Source: Apostichopus japonicus (lineage: Eukaryota > Echinodermata > Holothuroidea > Aspidochirotida > Stichopodidae). From it: 64,000 bases of DNA. Shown here one piece after another: positions 54,849 through 64,000 of this stretch. The first letter of the stretch is position 1, and the number at the start of each line of letters is the position of its first letter. The notes below the pieces were generated by a model. The model was not told the DNA's origin. It saw only the letters and a program-made list of their open reading frames with translations, and did no database searches. The translations under genes and the position numbers were made by a program. Location of the stretch: assembly GCF_037975245.1 (NCBI RefSeq), contig NC_092577.1:1610001-1674000 (forward strand), given 5' to 3'.

Positions 54849-56701
54849 TCACAGTAGTTGCACTGATATGACCTTCTCTCCTGTATGTGTTCTTTCATGT
54901 GTCCACAAACTTCCAGATTCAGCAAACATTTTCTTACAGTAGTTACTCTGATAAGGATTCCCTCCTGTGTGTGCTCTTTCATGTACCCTCATTTGTCTAG
55001 ATTCAGCAAATTTTTGGTCACAGTAGTTACACTGATAAGGCTTCTCTCCTGTATGTGTTCTTTCATGTATCCTTATTTGTCTAGATTCAGCAAACTTTTT
55101 GTCACAGTAGTTACACTGATAAGGCTTCTCTCCTGTATGTGTTCTTTCATGCCTCTTCAAACTAGAGGCTTGGGCAAACTTTTTGTCACAGTAGTTACAT
55201 TGATAAGGCTTCTCTCCTGTATGTATTCTTTCATGTATCTTCAACTGTCCAGAGTAAGCAAAGGTTGTCTTACAGTAATTACACTGATAAGGCTTCTCTC
55301 CTGTATGTATTCTTTCATGTAACTTCAATTGTCCAGAGTAAGCAAACGTTGTCTTACAGTAGTTGCACTGATATGTTTTCTCTCCCGTGTGTGTTCTTTC
55401 ATGTATCCTCAAAGTGTCAGATCGAGCAAACATTCTATTACAGTATTTACACTGATAAGGCCAGTCTCCTGTATGTACTATTTTATGTGTTCTCAAACTT
55501 TCAGATGAAGCAAACTTTTGCTTACAATAGTTACACTGATAAGGTTTCTCTCCTGTATGTGTTCTTTCATGTCTTCTCATTTCTCCAGAATCTGCAAACA
55601 TTTTCTTACAATAGTTACACTGATACGGCTTCTCTCCTGTATGTTTTCTTTCATGAACCTTTAAATTAGAAACATGGGCAAAATTTTTGTCACAGTAGTT
55701 ACACTGATATGGCCTCTCTCCTGTGTGTGTTCTTTCATGTATCCTCATTTTCCCAGATTCAGCAAACTTTTTGTCACAGTAGTTACACTGATAAGGCTTC
55801 TCTCCTGTGTGTGTTCTTTCATGCCTCCTCATGTGTCCAGATTCAGCAAACTTTTTGTCACAGAAGTTGCACTGATAAGGCTTCTCTCCTGTATGTGTTC
55901 TTTCATGTATCCTCATTTGTCCAGATTCAGCATACTTTTCATCACAGTAGTTACACTGATAAGGTTTCTCTCCTGTATGTGTTCTTACATGCCTCTTCAA
56001 ACTAGAGGCTTGGGCAAACTTTTTGTCACAGTAGTTACACTGATAAGGCTTCTCTCCTGTATGTGTTCTTTCATGCATCCTCAGTTGTCCAGATTCAGCA
56101 AACTTTTTGTCACAGTAGTTACACTGATAAGGTTTCTCTCCTGTATGTGTTTTTTCATGGCTCTTCAATCTAGCAACTAGGCCAAACTTTTTGTCGCAGT
56201 AGTTACACTGATAAGGCTTCTCTCCTGTATGTGTTCTTTCATGTACCCTCATTTGTCCAGAATAAGCAAACATTTTCTTACAGTGACTACACTGATAAGG
56301 TTTCTCTCCTGTATGTGTTCTTACATGCCTCTTCAATCTAGAAGCTTGGGCATACTTTTTGTCACAGTAGTTACACTGATAGGACCTCTCTCCTGCATGT
56401 GTTCTTTCATGTTTTTCCACATTTTCAGTGTGAGTAAACAGCTTGCTGCCATCAATACTGTTGTCAGGATTCTCTCCTCTATGAAGTGTACAATTCTCTG
56501 TCTGTTTTGGTTTCCCTATTATTTGTTTAGTATTGCCAGAGGATGTTTCCCCATCATTGGCCTCATCCTCCAGGCTGAGTAACAGATGACATGAGTAGCT
56601 ATCAACTGGTTCCACAGACTCCATTTCTTCCTTTCTAGCATCCTGTTGATGTCCTTGGTGATTTGAGTGAGCAATGTGTCCAGAGGACACTCCCTGCGAT
56701 A
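54849..56701 (-). CDS. Zinc-finger gene 6, last exon: 17 intact fingers plus one damaged
   Basis: Probable nuclear DNA-binding regulator of about 638 residues when joined to 59216-59279. Acceptor CAG at 56702-56704; exon starts TATCGCAGGG. The second SUMO-like site is altered (DARKEE for DVKKEE). SLEDEA, dead finger, then fingers from about residue 129. Finger 18 has Ser for its first Cys (YQSNYC) and probably cannot bind zinc. Fingers 13 and 14 ([18 protein letters not shown]) are a one-finger duplication. The end VISVQLL is a linker-plus-CNYCD read out of frame after a shift. Long upstream in-frame sequence with a Met is intron. Confidence 0.92.
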
Positions 56702-57578
56702 CTGAAAATTGAAGCAAAACACGAAACACAAAATTATGACAACAGAAACCAACTGTTTTAGTAATTCTTCTTTTCATAAATGAGAATATTTCATTTATTA
56801 CTACAGACAAGATTTGCTTTCAACAAGGTCTTGCTATTTTTAAGTGATCAGGGAGGTTCTTGCACTGATGTGAAATTGTCAACAAGGTTATTGAGATGGG
56901 CTTTTCAATTACTGTAGCAGAGTGCAATATTTTTCACTTCATAGTTCCACATTGTCACCAGACTACCAGAGAATCCTAAAAAAAATGGAACAAATCCAAC
57001 CAATATATCCCATCCTACTTCCACACTCCATAAAGACATTTTGGGTTACACGATACGTTTACAGGAAAAGTGGAGTTTTGAGGGCCTTTTTGGGTGTTTG
57101 TGGCACTTGGTTTCCAGGATGATGTTCAAATGCTTGAGTCTAGAACACCTTAGGATTTTTTCCCTAGATGTAAATTGCGAATTGATGTCAAAAAGAAAAC
57201 TTGGAGGGTAAGTGCTTATTAAACAATTCAAAGAGTTGTTTTCCATGTAAAATACTGCCCTTGAAATTTAGATGATCTGAGATCCGTAAAGTCAAATTTT
57301 ACAAAAGTTCAACGCTTGTTAAGTTTTATCATATATTGAAGTGGTGTGTAAAACCATTGAATATGTAGCCAGTTTATTGATTCAAGTCGATTCCAAGGAA
57401 AGTTTGTTAAAGGTGTGGTCATTTCTGTGAACATTTTTCATCTGGAGACATTACAGTACGTGGAATCCAGTGACTGCACAGTCCCTGGAAAGTGGAAACA
57501 GTGATGTATTTGGTCATGTTTTCTTATGTAAGCATGGCGGATTACGGTAAATGTAGAGTTCGGAAGGATACAAAATTA

Positions 57579-57726
57579 TACTATGTACAACACTGTGAAC
57601 TCTGCGTAACAAATATTTAATCAAAAGTACTATGTACAACACTGGATTCGTGCATAACATACATTTAATCAAAAGTACTTTGTACAACACTGGATTCCTG
57701 CGTAACATATATTTAATCAAACGTAC
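57579..57726. repeat. Three 48-bp tandem repeats
   Basis: TACTATGTACAACACTG-type starts at 57579, 57628, 57676 and (partial) 57724, a period of 48-49 bases, each ending TTTAATCAAAAG. Frames here (LRRNPVLYKVL type) are repeat artefacts. Confidence 0.85.
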
Positions 57727-57974
57727 TATCTAACACCTCTTGGCCAACTCAACCAGCCTTCTCTACAAGCGAGCCAGGGCTCGCCGACAGCTACTGTAAC
57801 ATGCATCAATAAACATAAAGATTAAACTATTGTTACAAAAATAAAGGGCATTATTCCTTTATCGTCTTAGCATTTCGGATATATACAAGTGAGGGATAAA
57901 GGTTAAGGGTGAGAGTTAACTTTACAATTGAATACAGTCGTTTGTTATTTCATTAAAAATATTGTGGGCCAGCA

Positions 57975-58166
57975 GTCTTTATTTAAGATGTTACACTTAT
58001 AAATTAAGCATGCAATTAAAACTGATCTTACATAATAACCCTTGGTTATTTATCCTGTTCTACCTTTTGAGTAATGCTTCGTCGCTCATCTACTTAGAGA
58101 AGTCTTAATCACTTCATTATTTAACGCATAACGGTACTAACTGGTGTTTAATAGGCCAATTTTTAT
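57975..58166 (+). repeat. Left copy of ~192-bp duplication flanking the element
   Basis: Begins GTCTTTATTTAAGATGTTAC and ends AATAGGCCAATTTTTAT. The right copy, 58982-59182, follows the element directly, with small indels (TTATTATAAG, GGCTAGGCCA). Confidence 0.85.
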
Positions 58167-58981
58167 CGAAGTGATTATTCGCAGGGCAGCCCGGCGAATA
58201 ACGTACACAGACACCTTATTCGCAGGGCTGTGACGATTTTGAAAATAGGTTTATTATTAGGTTTTGCTATTGGTACCAGTCAGTTTAGGGGCCTTGAAAA
58301 AGCCAACCTTTTGGGCCCAAATAGTCTTAGCCACTTCATAAGCTAATTTTTGGAACCCCAGCAGTTCAATTTTAAAAGTTTATTTTAAGGGAGCTTATCT
58401 TGGGATTCCCCAAAAGCTGATATTGCCTGAAAGCCAATATGGTCAAGGGTGTGACACCCCCCCCCCCCCTCCCACACCTTTACATGCAAATGAGCAGTCA
58501 CTCTGCAAAAATGAGGTGAAAATGAGGGATGAAATTTTTTATGTTGGCAGTACTAATGCTAGACTGGTTCAATCTTAAGGCCCTAGGCTCCCAAAACCAA
58601 TCCTAACAGCATTAAGATAGGAATCCCAAAGGCCAATAAATTCCTCAAAATATAGAGGCTCCCAATTAAGACTCTCAAAAAGATAGCTGGTGCCCAAAAG
58701 CAAACTCGAATAGCCCCAAAAGTTACTGAGCCCATTAACCCAGTCTAAGGCTGCCCTGAGAATAAGGTGTATGTGTCTTTATTCGCAGGGCAGCCCTGCA
58801 AATAAGATGCTTGTGTCTGGCTATTCACAGGGCTGCCCTGCGAATAAGGTGTATGTGTCTGGCTATTCGCTGGGCTGCCCTGTGAATAAGATACTTGTGT
58901 CCGGCTATTCGCAGGGCTGCCCTGTGAATAAGGTGTATGTGTCTGGCTATTCGCAGGGCTGCCCTGCGAATAAGCCCCACC
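58167..58981. mobile_element. Foldback/Rehavkus-like element, gene 6 intron (815 bp)
   Basis: Left end CGAAGTGATTATTCGCAGGG, right end ...GCGAATAAGCCCCACC, the same as in gene 4, with about 5.4 copies of the 42-bp palindromic monomer at the right. There is no 9-bp duplication; a ~192-bp duplication flanks it instead. Interior sequence (TTTTGCTATTGGTACCAG onward) matches the gene 4 copy closely. Confidence 0.8.
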
Positions 58982-59182
58982 GTCTTTATTATAAGATGTT
59001 ACACTTATTATAAATTAAGCATGCAGTTAAAACTGATCTTACATAATAACCCTTGGTTATTTATCCTGTTCTACCTTTTGAGTAATGCTTCGTCGCTCAT
59101 CTATTTAGAGAAGTCTTGATCACTTCATTATCTGGTGCACAACAGTACTAACTGGTGTTTAATAGGCTAGGCCATTTTTTAT
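58982..59182 (+). repeat. Right copy of the ~192-bp duplication
   Basis: Starts GTCTTTATTATAAGATGTTA and ends CCATTTTTTAT, leading into the ACAATATAACTAG flank of the first exon. Compared with 57975-58166 it shows several substitutions and short indels. Confidence 0.85.
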
Positions 59183-59215
59183 ACAATATAACTAGACTAT
59201 TCGCGGAACCGTTAC

Positions 59216-59279
59216 CTGTGTTAAAGGTGCTATCATGTAATGGTGACCCTGGTTCCACCTTTACGGATATCTGAAACAT
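59216..59279 (-). CDS. Zinc-finger gene 6, first coding exon (21 residues, SUMO-type motif)
   Basis: ATG at 59277-59279; exon ends with G at 59216 before GTAACG. Encodes MFQISVKVEPGSPLHD, with Phe for Val near the end (STFNT). Nucleotide changes inside the motif are silent (CCA for CCG, TTA for TTG, CAT for CAC), which suggests the protein sequence is constrained. Phase 1. Confidence 0.78.
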
Positions 59280-59454
59280 TTTCTTTCCCGTGGATAAGTT
59301 CTTGATGATCTTCTACTAGTATTGCAGTTGATCCGTTGCGATTTCGTTTGCAAAGCTTGGTAATATTCAACAACAGCCAACGGTACCTTTTAGGTATACG
59401 AACTATTTAAGTGGGCTGAATTTATCATCACCCAATATCATATCGTATGCCCAA

Positions 59455-59482
59455 GTACTGTACGTACATGTACGTACAGTAC
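59455..59482. repeat. Perfect 28-bp palindrome
   Basis: GTACTGTACGTACA is followed directly by its reverse complement, with no loop. The flanks CATATC and GATATG extend it imperfectly. It lies about 15 bases from the edge of an inverted segment. Confidence 0.92.
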
Positions 59483-59496
59483 ATGATATGTACCGT

Positions 59497-59846
59497 GAAG
59501 AATCGCGAACAAAGAAACGTCTGATTGCTGAATCTGACCTAGTTTCGAATGAGGTGTAACGGAAGTGTTAGACACCACCATCGATCCCAGAAAATACACA
59601 CAAAGCTTGCTACCGTCGGTAATTAGACACTAGTGTACAATCAATACATGCAGCTACGGTCAACACCCACAACACAGTGTACATAGCAGCCATAGACATC
59701 TCAGGTCCAGATAAAAGAGAACAGGGTATCACGTTTCGCAGTTTGTAGCAGCATTAAAAAAACGTGACTTGCAAGCAATGAAAAGTTAACTTTTTCAGAG
59801 GGCCGCACGCGGTTTGGGGCGAGTCTTCAATGCCTTTAATGTACCA
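59497..59846 (-). repeat. Inverted ~350-bp segment of the unit upstream block
   Basis: Reads as the reverse complement of 22830-23190 and 36220-36505: AAAGAAACGTCTGATTGC for the GCATTAGACGTTTCTTT end, CACCACCATCGATCCCAG for CTGGGATCGATGGTGGTG, and GGGGCGAGTCTTCAATGCC for GGCATTGAAGACTCGCCCC. Only unit F has this orientation. Similarity is about that of the other diverged units, so the inversion is not very recent. Confidence 0.8.
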
Positions 59847-61299
59847 GCAACCATAGAGGTAAAACCTTCATGCAACAACTAACTGTACTCCAAGTTTGGA
59901 TTTAATCTGATTGAACGAGATGGTCTCAAAAGATGAAGGCCTACATGAACCAGTTATTAATCACAAGTTTGGGTACCATCCGACTTAAGGTTGTGGAGTT
60001 ATTGCACTATAAAGAAAATATGAGCCCAAACATATTGGGCCCCACAAATTCTTGCCCAAAGCGTATGTCCCAGAATACATTTGAGGGGAAAATAACATTT
60101 CGGCCCACCCAGCCCAAAAATGGGCCCGGAAGTTTTTTGAGTCCAGATGGTCCAAACGAAGATTCGGTTACAACACCAGTTACGATTGGAATGTGAAAAT
60201 TATCACGTTTGACCTCATAACCTCATTAAAATTTATAAGGTCAGTGTCCAAGAATGAAAGGCACACCTTCCCACTATGAAACATCAACATAGCAAGTATG
60301 AGATATATCCATCACTCCGTTGTTGAGTTATTGCAGACCCACACAAGTGTCACAGACACACACAAACACCAATCTGATTGCATCAGTTCCACTGTATGGG
60401 GATTGGGGAGGTGAGATAGGGAGAGGGAAGCAAGCAAACTGTTTAGGGGAAGCCATTTGGGAGGTGGGGAAAATGCACATCACTGGCAAATTTAGGGGAC
60501 GACTCCCACCCCAGCCCACATACAGTAGGGGTTCCAAATTTCCCTGGACTGAGTTGCATGACTGAGGTGCATGAACCTCAATTAATGGATGGGTTGTTGT
60601 CAGATAAGAATGTTACAAGTGAGTGGTATTTTCTAGCTAACTTCACGAGGCTCACATTGGGCAGTTGAAAATAGTTAATGCAAGACTTAGAGGCCAAATG
60701 GAGTCTTTTTTGTTATGCAAGTTGAAACTATAAACTAGCTCCATAGTATCGTTCCAAATGCAAGGTTGTGCTAACAAATACTATTGAATTCTGGAATTGT
60801 CCACCACTGAACGTTTTAGCTCCAACATAGGTGGGGCTTGTGGCATACAATTGTACCACCCCCTCACTGCCCCCACCCCCAGGCTTTGCCAACCCCTTTC
60901 AGCATACCCCGGCATATTACAGATTGTGTAAATCCTTGGTACATCTTTGTGCTATTACCTTAGTTTACTTTGCAACAAGAACTTGAAGAATGTTGGTAGG
61001 CCCAGAGTTGATAACCAGCCAACTAGTGGTGTTTGCATGCTATCAAGCAGAAGCAGCAGTTGGAGGTGGGTGGTTCAGTCAGGATCAGTAACCTGAAACA
61101 TTGATTTATACCTAGGCACAGATCCAGGTAATGTGAGGTGTACTCCTCCTTTTCACTGCATTCCTTTTTCACACTCACTCAAAAATACAAGTTAGGCATT
61201 GACAGGTATGTGTGTGTCCAGTAGATCAAATTTATAGTATCAATATACCCCAGAATGCATCACTGGAAGACTTAACAGTCTTAACAGTTAGAGTATATG
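59847..61299. repeat. Unit F upstream block and unit F/G junction
   Basis: 59847-60310 does not visibly align with other units and holds no recognised gene. 60320-60620 is a diverged copy of the shared upstream block (GGAGGTGAGATAGGGAGAGG, octamer lost). 60650-61080 and 61110-61270 are diverged copies of later parts. The TA tract and its insertions seen in units C to E are missing: GATTTATACCTAGGCACAGA at 61104-61123 shows the simple junction. Confidence 0.55.
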
Positions 61300-61843
61300 G
61301 ACATTTCTCTAGATACAACAAACGATTCTTACAGCAGTAACACTGATAAGGCTTCTCTCCTGTGTGGGTTCCTTCATGTGTCCTCAAATTTTGAGACAGA
61401 GCAAATATTTTCTTATAGTAGATAAATTGATAAAGCTTCTCCCCTGTGTGTTCTTTTAAGATGCACTCAATTTTACAGATCGAGCAAACATTTTCTTACA
61501 GTATTTACACTAAAAGGAATAAGGCTTCTCTCCTGTATGTGTCCTTTCATGGCTCTTCAAACTAGCAGATTGGGTAAATACTCTGTCACAGTATTCCCAC
61601 TGATAAAGTTTCTCCCCTGTATGTATTATTTCATGTATCCTCATTGTTCCAGATTCAGCAAACATTTTCTCACAGTAGCAGTAGCTACACTGATAAGGCT
61701 TCTCTCCTGTGTGTGTTCTTTCATGTGTCCTTATATGTCAAGACATAGCAAACTTTTTGGCACAGTAGTTACAATGATATGGCTTCTCTCCTGTGAGTGT
61801 TCTTTCATGTATCCTCATTTGTCCAGGATAAGCAAACATTTTC
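61300..61843 (-). pseudogene. Six or so decayed zinc fingers 3' of gene 7
   Basis: Minus-strand fingers continue past the gene 7 stop in other frames: [12 protein letters not shown]-stop-HIRTH, a finger with a duplicated [13 protein letters not shown], a finger interrupted before CKYC, and more distant pieces to about 61300. Stops, a 5- to 6-base insertion and shifts are scattered throughout. The ancestral gene probably had about 20 fingers. Confidence 0.75.
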
Positions 61844-63357
61844 TTACAATAGTTGCACTGATAAGGCTTCTCCCCTGTGTTTTCTTTCATGTATCCTCAT
61901 TTTCCCAGATCCAGCAAACTTTTTGTCACAGTAGTTACACCGATAAGGCTTCTCTCCTGTGTGCGTTCTTTCATGTAACTTCAATTGTCCAGAGTAAGCA
62001 AACGTTGTCTCACAGTAACTACACTGATAAGGTTTCTCTCCTGTGTGTGTTCTTTCATGTACCTTCAAACTAGAGGCTCTGGCAAACTTTTTGTCACAGT
62101 AGTTACACTGATAAGGCTTCTCTCCTGTGTGTTTTCTTTCATGTACCTTCAAACTAGAGGCTTTGGTATACTTTTTGTCACAGTAGTTACACCGATAAGG
62201 CTTCTCTCCTGTATGTGTTCTTTCATGTGTCCTCATTTGTCCAGATACAGCAAACTTTTTGTCACAAAAGTTACACTGATAAGGCTTCTCTCCTGTATGT
62301 GTTTTTACATGCCTCTTCATATCAGAGGATTTGGAAAACTTTTTGTCACAGTAATTGCACTGATAAGGCTTCTCTCCTGTGTGTGTTCTTTCATGTATCT
62401 TCGTTTGTGCAGAGTAAGCATACGATTTGTCACAGTATTTGCAATGATAAGCCTTCTCTCCTGTATGTTTTCTTTCATGTATCCTCATTTTTTTAGATTC
62501 AGCAAACTTTTTTTCGCAGTAGTTACACTTATAAGGCTTCTCTCCTGTATGTGTTCTTTCATGTATCTTTAATTGTCCAGAATCAGCAAACTTTTCCTTA
62601 CAGTAACTACACTGATAAGGTTTCTCTCCTGTATGTGTTCTTACATGCCTCTTCAAACTAGAGGTTTGTGTAAACTTTTTGTCACAGTAGTTGCACTGAT
62701 AAGGCTTCTCTCCTGTATGTGTTCTTTCATGGCTCCTCATATGTCCGGAGTCAGCAAACTTTTTGTCACAGTATTTACACTGATAAGGTTTCTCTCCTGT
62801 ATGTTTTCTTTCATGGAACTTTAAACTAGCAGCTAGGGAAATTTTTTTGTCACAAAAGTTGCACTGATAAGGCTTCTCTCCTGTATGTGTTCTTTCATGT
62901 ATCCTCATTAGTCCAGAATCAGCAAACTTTTCCTTACAGTAACTACACTGATAAGGTTTCTCTCCTGTATGTGCTCTTACATGCCTCTTCAAACTAGAGT
63001 TTTGGGTAAACTTTTTGTCACAAAAGTTGCACTGATAAGGCTTCTCTCCTGGATGTGTTTTTGCATGTTTTTCCACACTTCCAGAGTGAGAAAACAGCTT
63101 GTTGCCATCAATACTGTTGTCAGGATTCTCTCCTCTATAAAGTGTACAAATCTCTGTCTGTTTTGGTTTCCCAATTATTTGTTTAGTATAGCCAGAGGAG
63201 GTTTCTCCATTACTGGCCTCATCCTCCAGGCTGAGTAAAACATGACATGAGTAGCTATCAACTGGTTCCACAGACTCCATTTCTTCCTTCTTAACATCCT
63301 GTTGATGTCCTTGGTGATGTGAGTGAGCAATGTGTCCAGAGAACAGTCCTTGTGATA
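61844..63357 (-). CDS. Zinc-finger gene 7, last exon: 14-finger C2H2 protein (5' incomplete)
   Basis: Probable nuclear DNA-binding regulator; this exon supplies 504 residues, about 525 with a typical first exon, which must lie beyond 64000. Acceptor CAG at 63358-63360; exon starts TATCACAAGG. Linker with VKKE and SLEDEA, dead finger, then 14 fingers. Finger 3 has Ile for the core Phe ([12 protein letters not shown]). Fingers 4-6 match gene 4 fingers 3-5. The frame ends [10 protein letters not shown], a shifted linker and Cys loop, leaving about six more fingers downstream untranslated. Confidence 0.9.
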
Positions 63358-63488
63358 CTGAAAATTGAAGCAAAACACGAAACACAAAATTGTGACAACA
63401 GAAACCAACTGTTTTAGTAATTCTTCTTTTCATAAATGAGAATATTTAATTTACTACTACAGAACAGACAAGATTTGCTCTCAACAAG
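63358..63488 (-). other. Start of gene 7 intron
   Basis: Acceptor side of the intron, similar to the gene 6 intron (the stretch with AAACCAACTGTTTTAGTAAT). No first-exon sequence is found up to 64000. Confidence 0.6.
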
Positions 63489-64000
63489 CATAGGCGTACC
63501 AGGCAGGGGGGGGGTAGGGGGACAGGCTGCCCCCCCAAAAATTTCCAGAGGACAAGAAATTCGGGCAAAAGTCCTGACAAATTTGGGCAGCCTAAGAGGA
63601 GAAAAAAAAATATATATAAACATGTAGTAGCTTGCCCGAATCTTTTCCATGAATATTTTTGCCCCAAAAATTCCGTGGAGAGCATTCTGTGTTATTTGTT
63701 TTGTGACATTAATAAAGGCCTTAAGATTTTCTTTATTTAGCATCATGATGCCCGAACATTTCCTTGTAACACCACCGTAAGGGCAGCTCATCTGGGCTAC
63801 CACGCTTTTTGCACTATCGCCTAAAATTATTAACAGAGAACGCCGCTCACAATCCTGGTGACAAGCATGCATGGAGATTAGCAGTCAAGTTAAAAAAACG
63901 GAGTAAACATTTTTTCTAACTAGCTAAATGTGACATCCTAGACATGAGTGTATATAAAGAAACATTTTCTTTCTCATTGATGGTGGGGGGGGGGGTGGAT
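63489..64000. mobile_element. hAT-type element, CATAGGCGTACCAGG end, cut by window edge
   Basis: Left end CATAGGCGTACCAGGCAGG, then G and C runs, and AATTTCCAGAGGACAAGAAA as in 15596-16581. The right end is outside the window, so the target duplication cannot be checked. It lies in the gene 7 intron. Confidence 0.75.

Larger units (their letters stand above)
56702..58166 (-). other. Intron of gene 6, 3' part
   Basis: The intron runs 56702-59215 (2514 bp). 56760-57500 aligns with the other introns but is the most divergent. It contains a 48-bp repeat (57579-57726) and the first copy of a ~192-bp duplicated segment (57975-58166) before the Foldback-like element. Confidence 0.65.

Noticed and set aside
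58771-59013. YSQGCPANK-type repeat proteins (also 49311-49544 and the minus frames at 34889-35167 and 49120-49551)
   Set aside because: The 42-bp palindromic monomer is divisible by three and open on both strands; the frames follow the transposon, not a gene.

Overview
The window is animal nuclear DNA. It has spliced genes, tRNA-derived SINEs, L2/CR1-like LINE pieces, many short terminal-inverted-repeat transposons, long (TA)n tracts and G or C runs. The gene family (large tandem C2H2 zinc-finger proteins) and the repeat style suggest a marine invertebrate, perhaps an echinoderm. The sequence alone does not fix the species.

The backbone is a tandem array of seven related C2H2 zinc-finger genes, all on the minus strand. 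They have 14 to 25 intact fingers each, and every one has been remodelled by mobile DNA. Each gene has one long last exon that starts at a conserved acceptor (polypyrimidine-CAG|TAT) and encodes an acidic/His-rich linker, one dead finger and then the finger array. For six genes I also find a short first coding exon 0.7 to 5.5 kb upstream: 3931-4000, 14606-14669, 22004-22067, 35394-35457, 49959-50022 and 59216-59279. Each starts with ATG, encodes 21 or 23 residues and ends at a GT donor in phase 1, which matches the phase of the long exon. This exon always carries Val-Lys-x-Glu-x-x-Ser-Pro, an exact match to the phosphorylation-dependent sumoylation motif. The seventh gene's first exon lies beyond the right edge.

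Layout: unit A 1.1-9.9 kb (gene 1, LINE piece, solo LTR, hAT-type element, repeat array, SINE); unit B 9.9-17.2 kb (gene 2); unit C 17.2-29 kb (gene 3, a TTAA-type element, nested TIR elements, a 105-bp array); unit D 29-40.5 kb (gene 4; its upstream half is a close copy of unit C); unit E 40.5-52.6 kb (gene 5, the longest, with a 5.5-kb intron); unit F 52.6-61.1 kb (gene 6); unit G 61.1 kb to the end (gene 7, incomplete). Decayed, frameshifted fingers lie 3' of units B to G.

The duplicated units provide internal empty sites. Several insertions can therefore be defined to the base, with target duplications: 8 bp (hAT type), TTAA (Kolobok/piggyBac type), 9 bp (Foldback/Rehavkus-like, with 42-bp palindromic monomers), 5 bp (solo LTR) and 7 bp (SINE). 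The proteins are probably nuclear DNA-binding regulators whose activity may be tuned by SUMO. Their targets cannot be read from this sequence.
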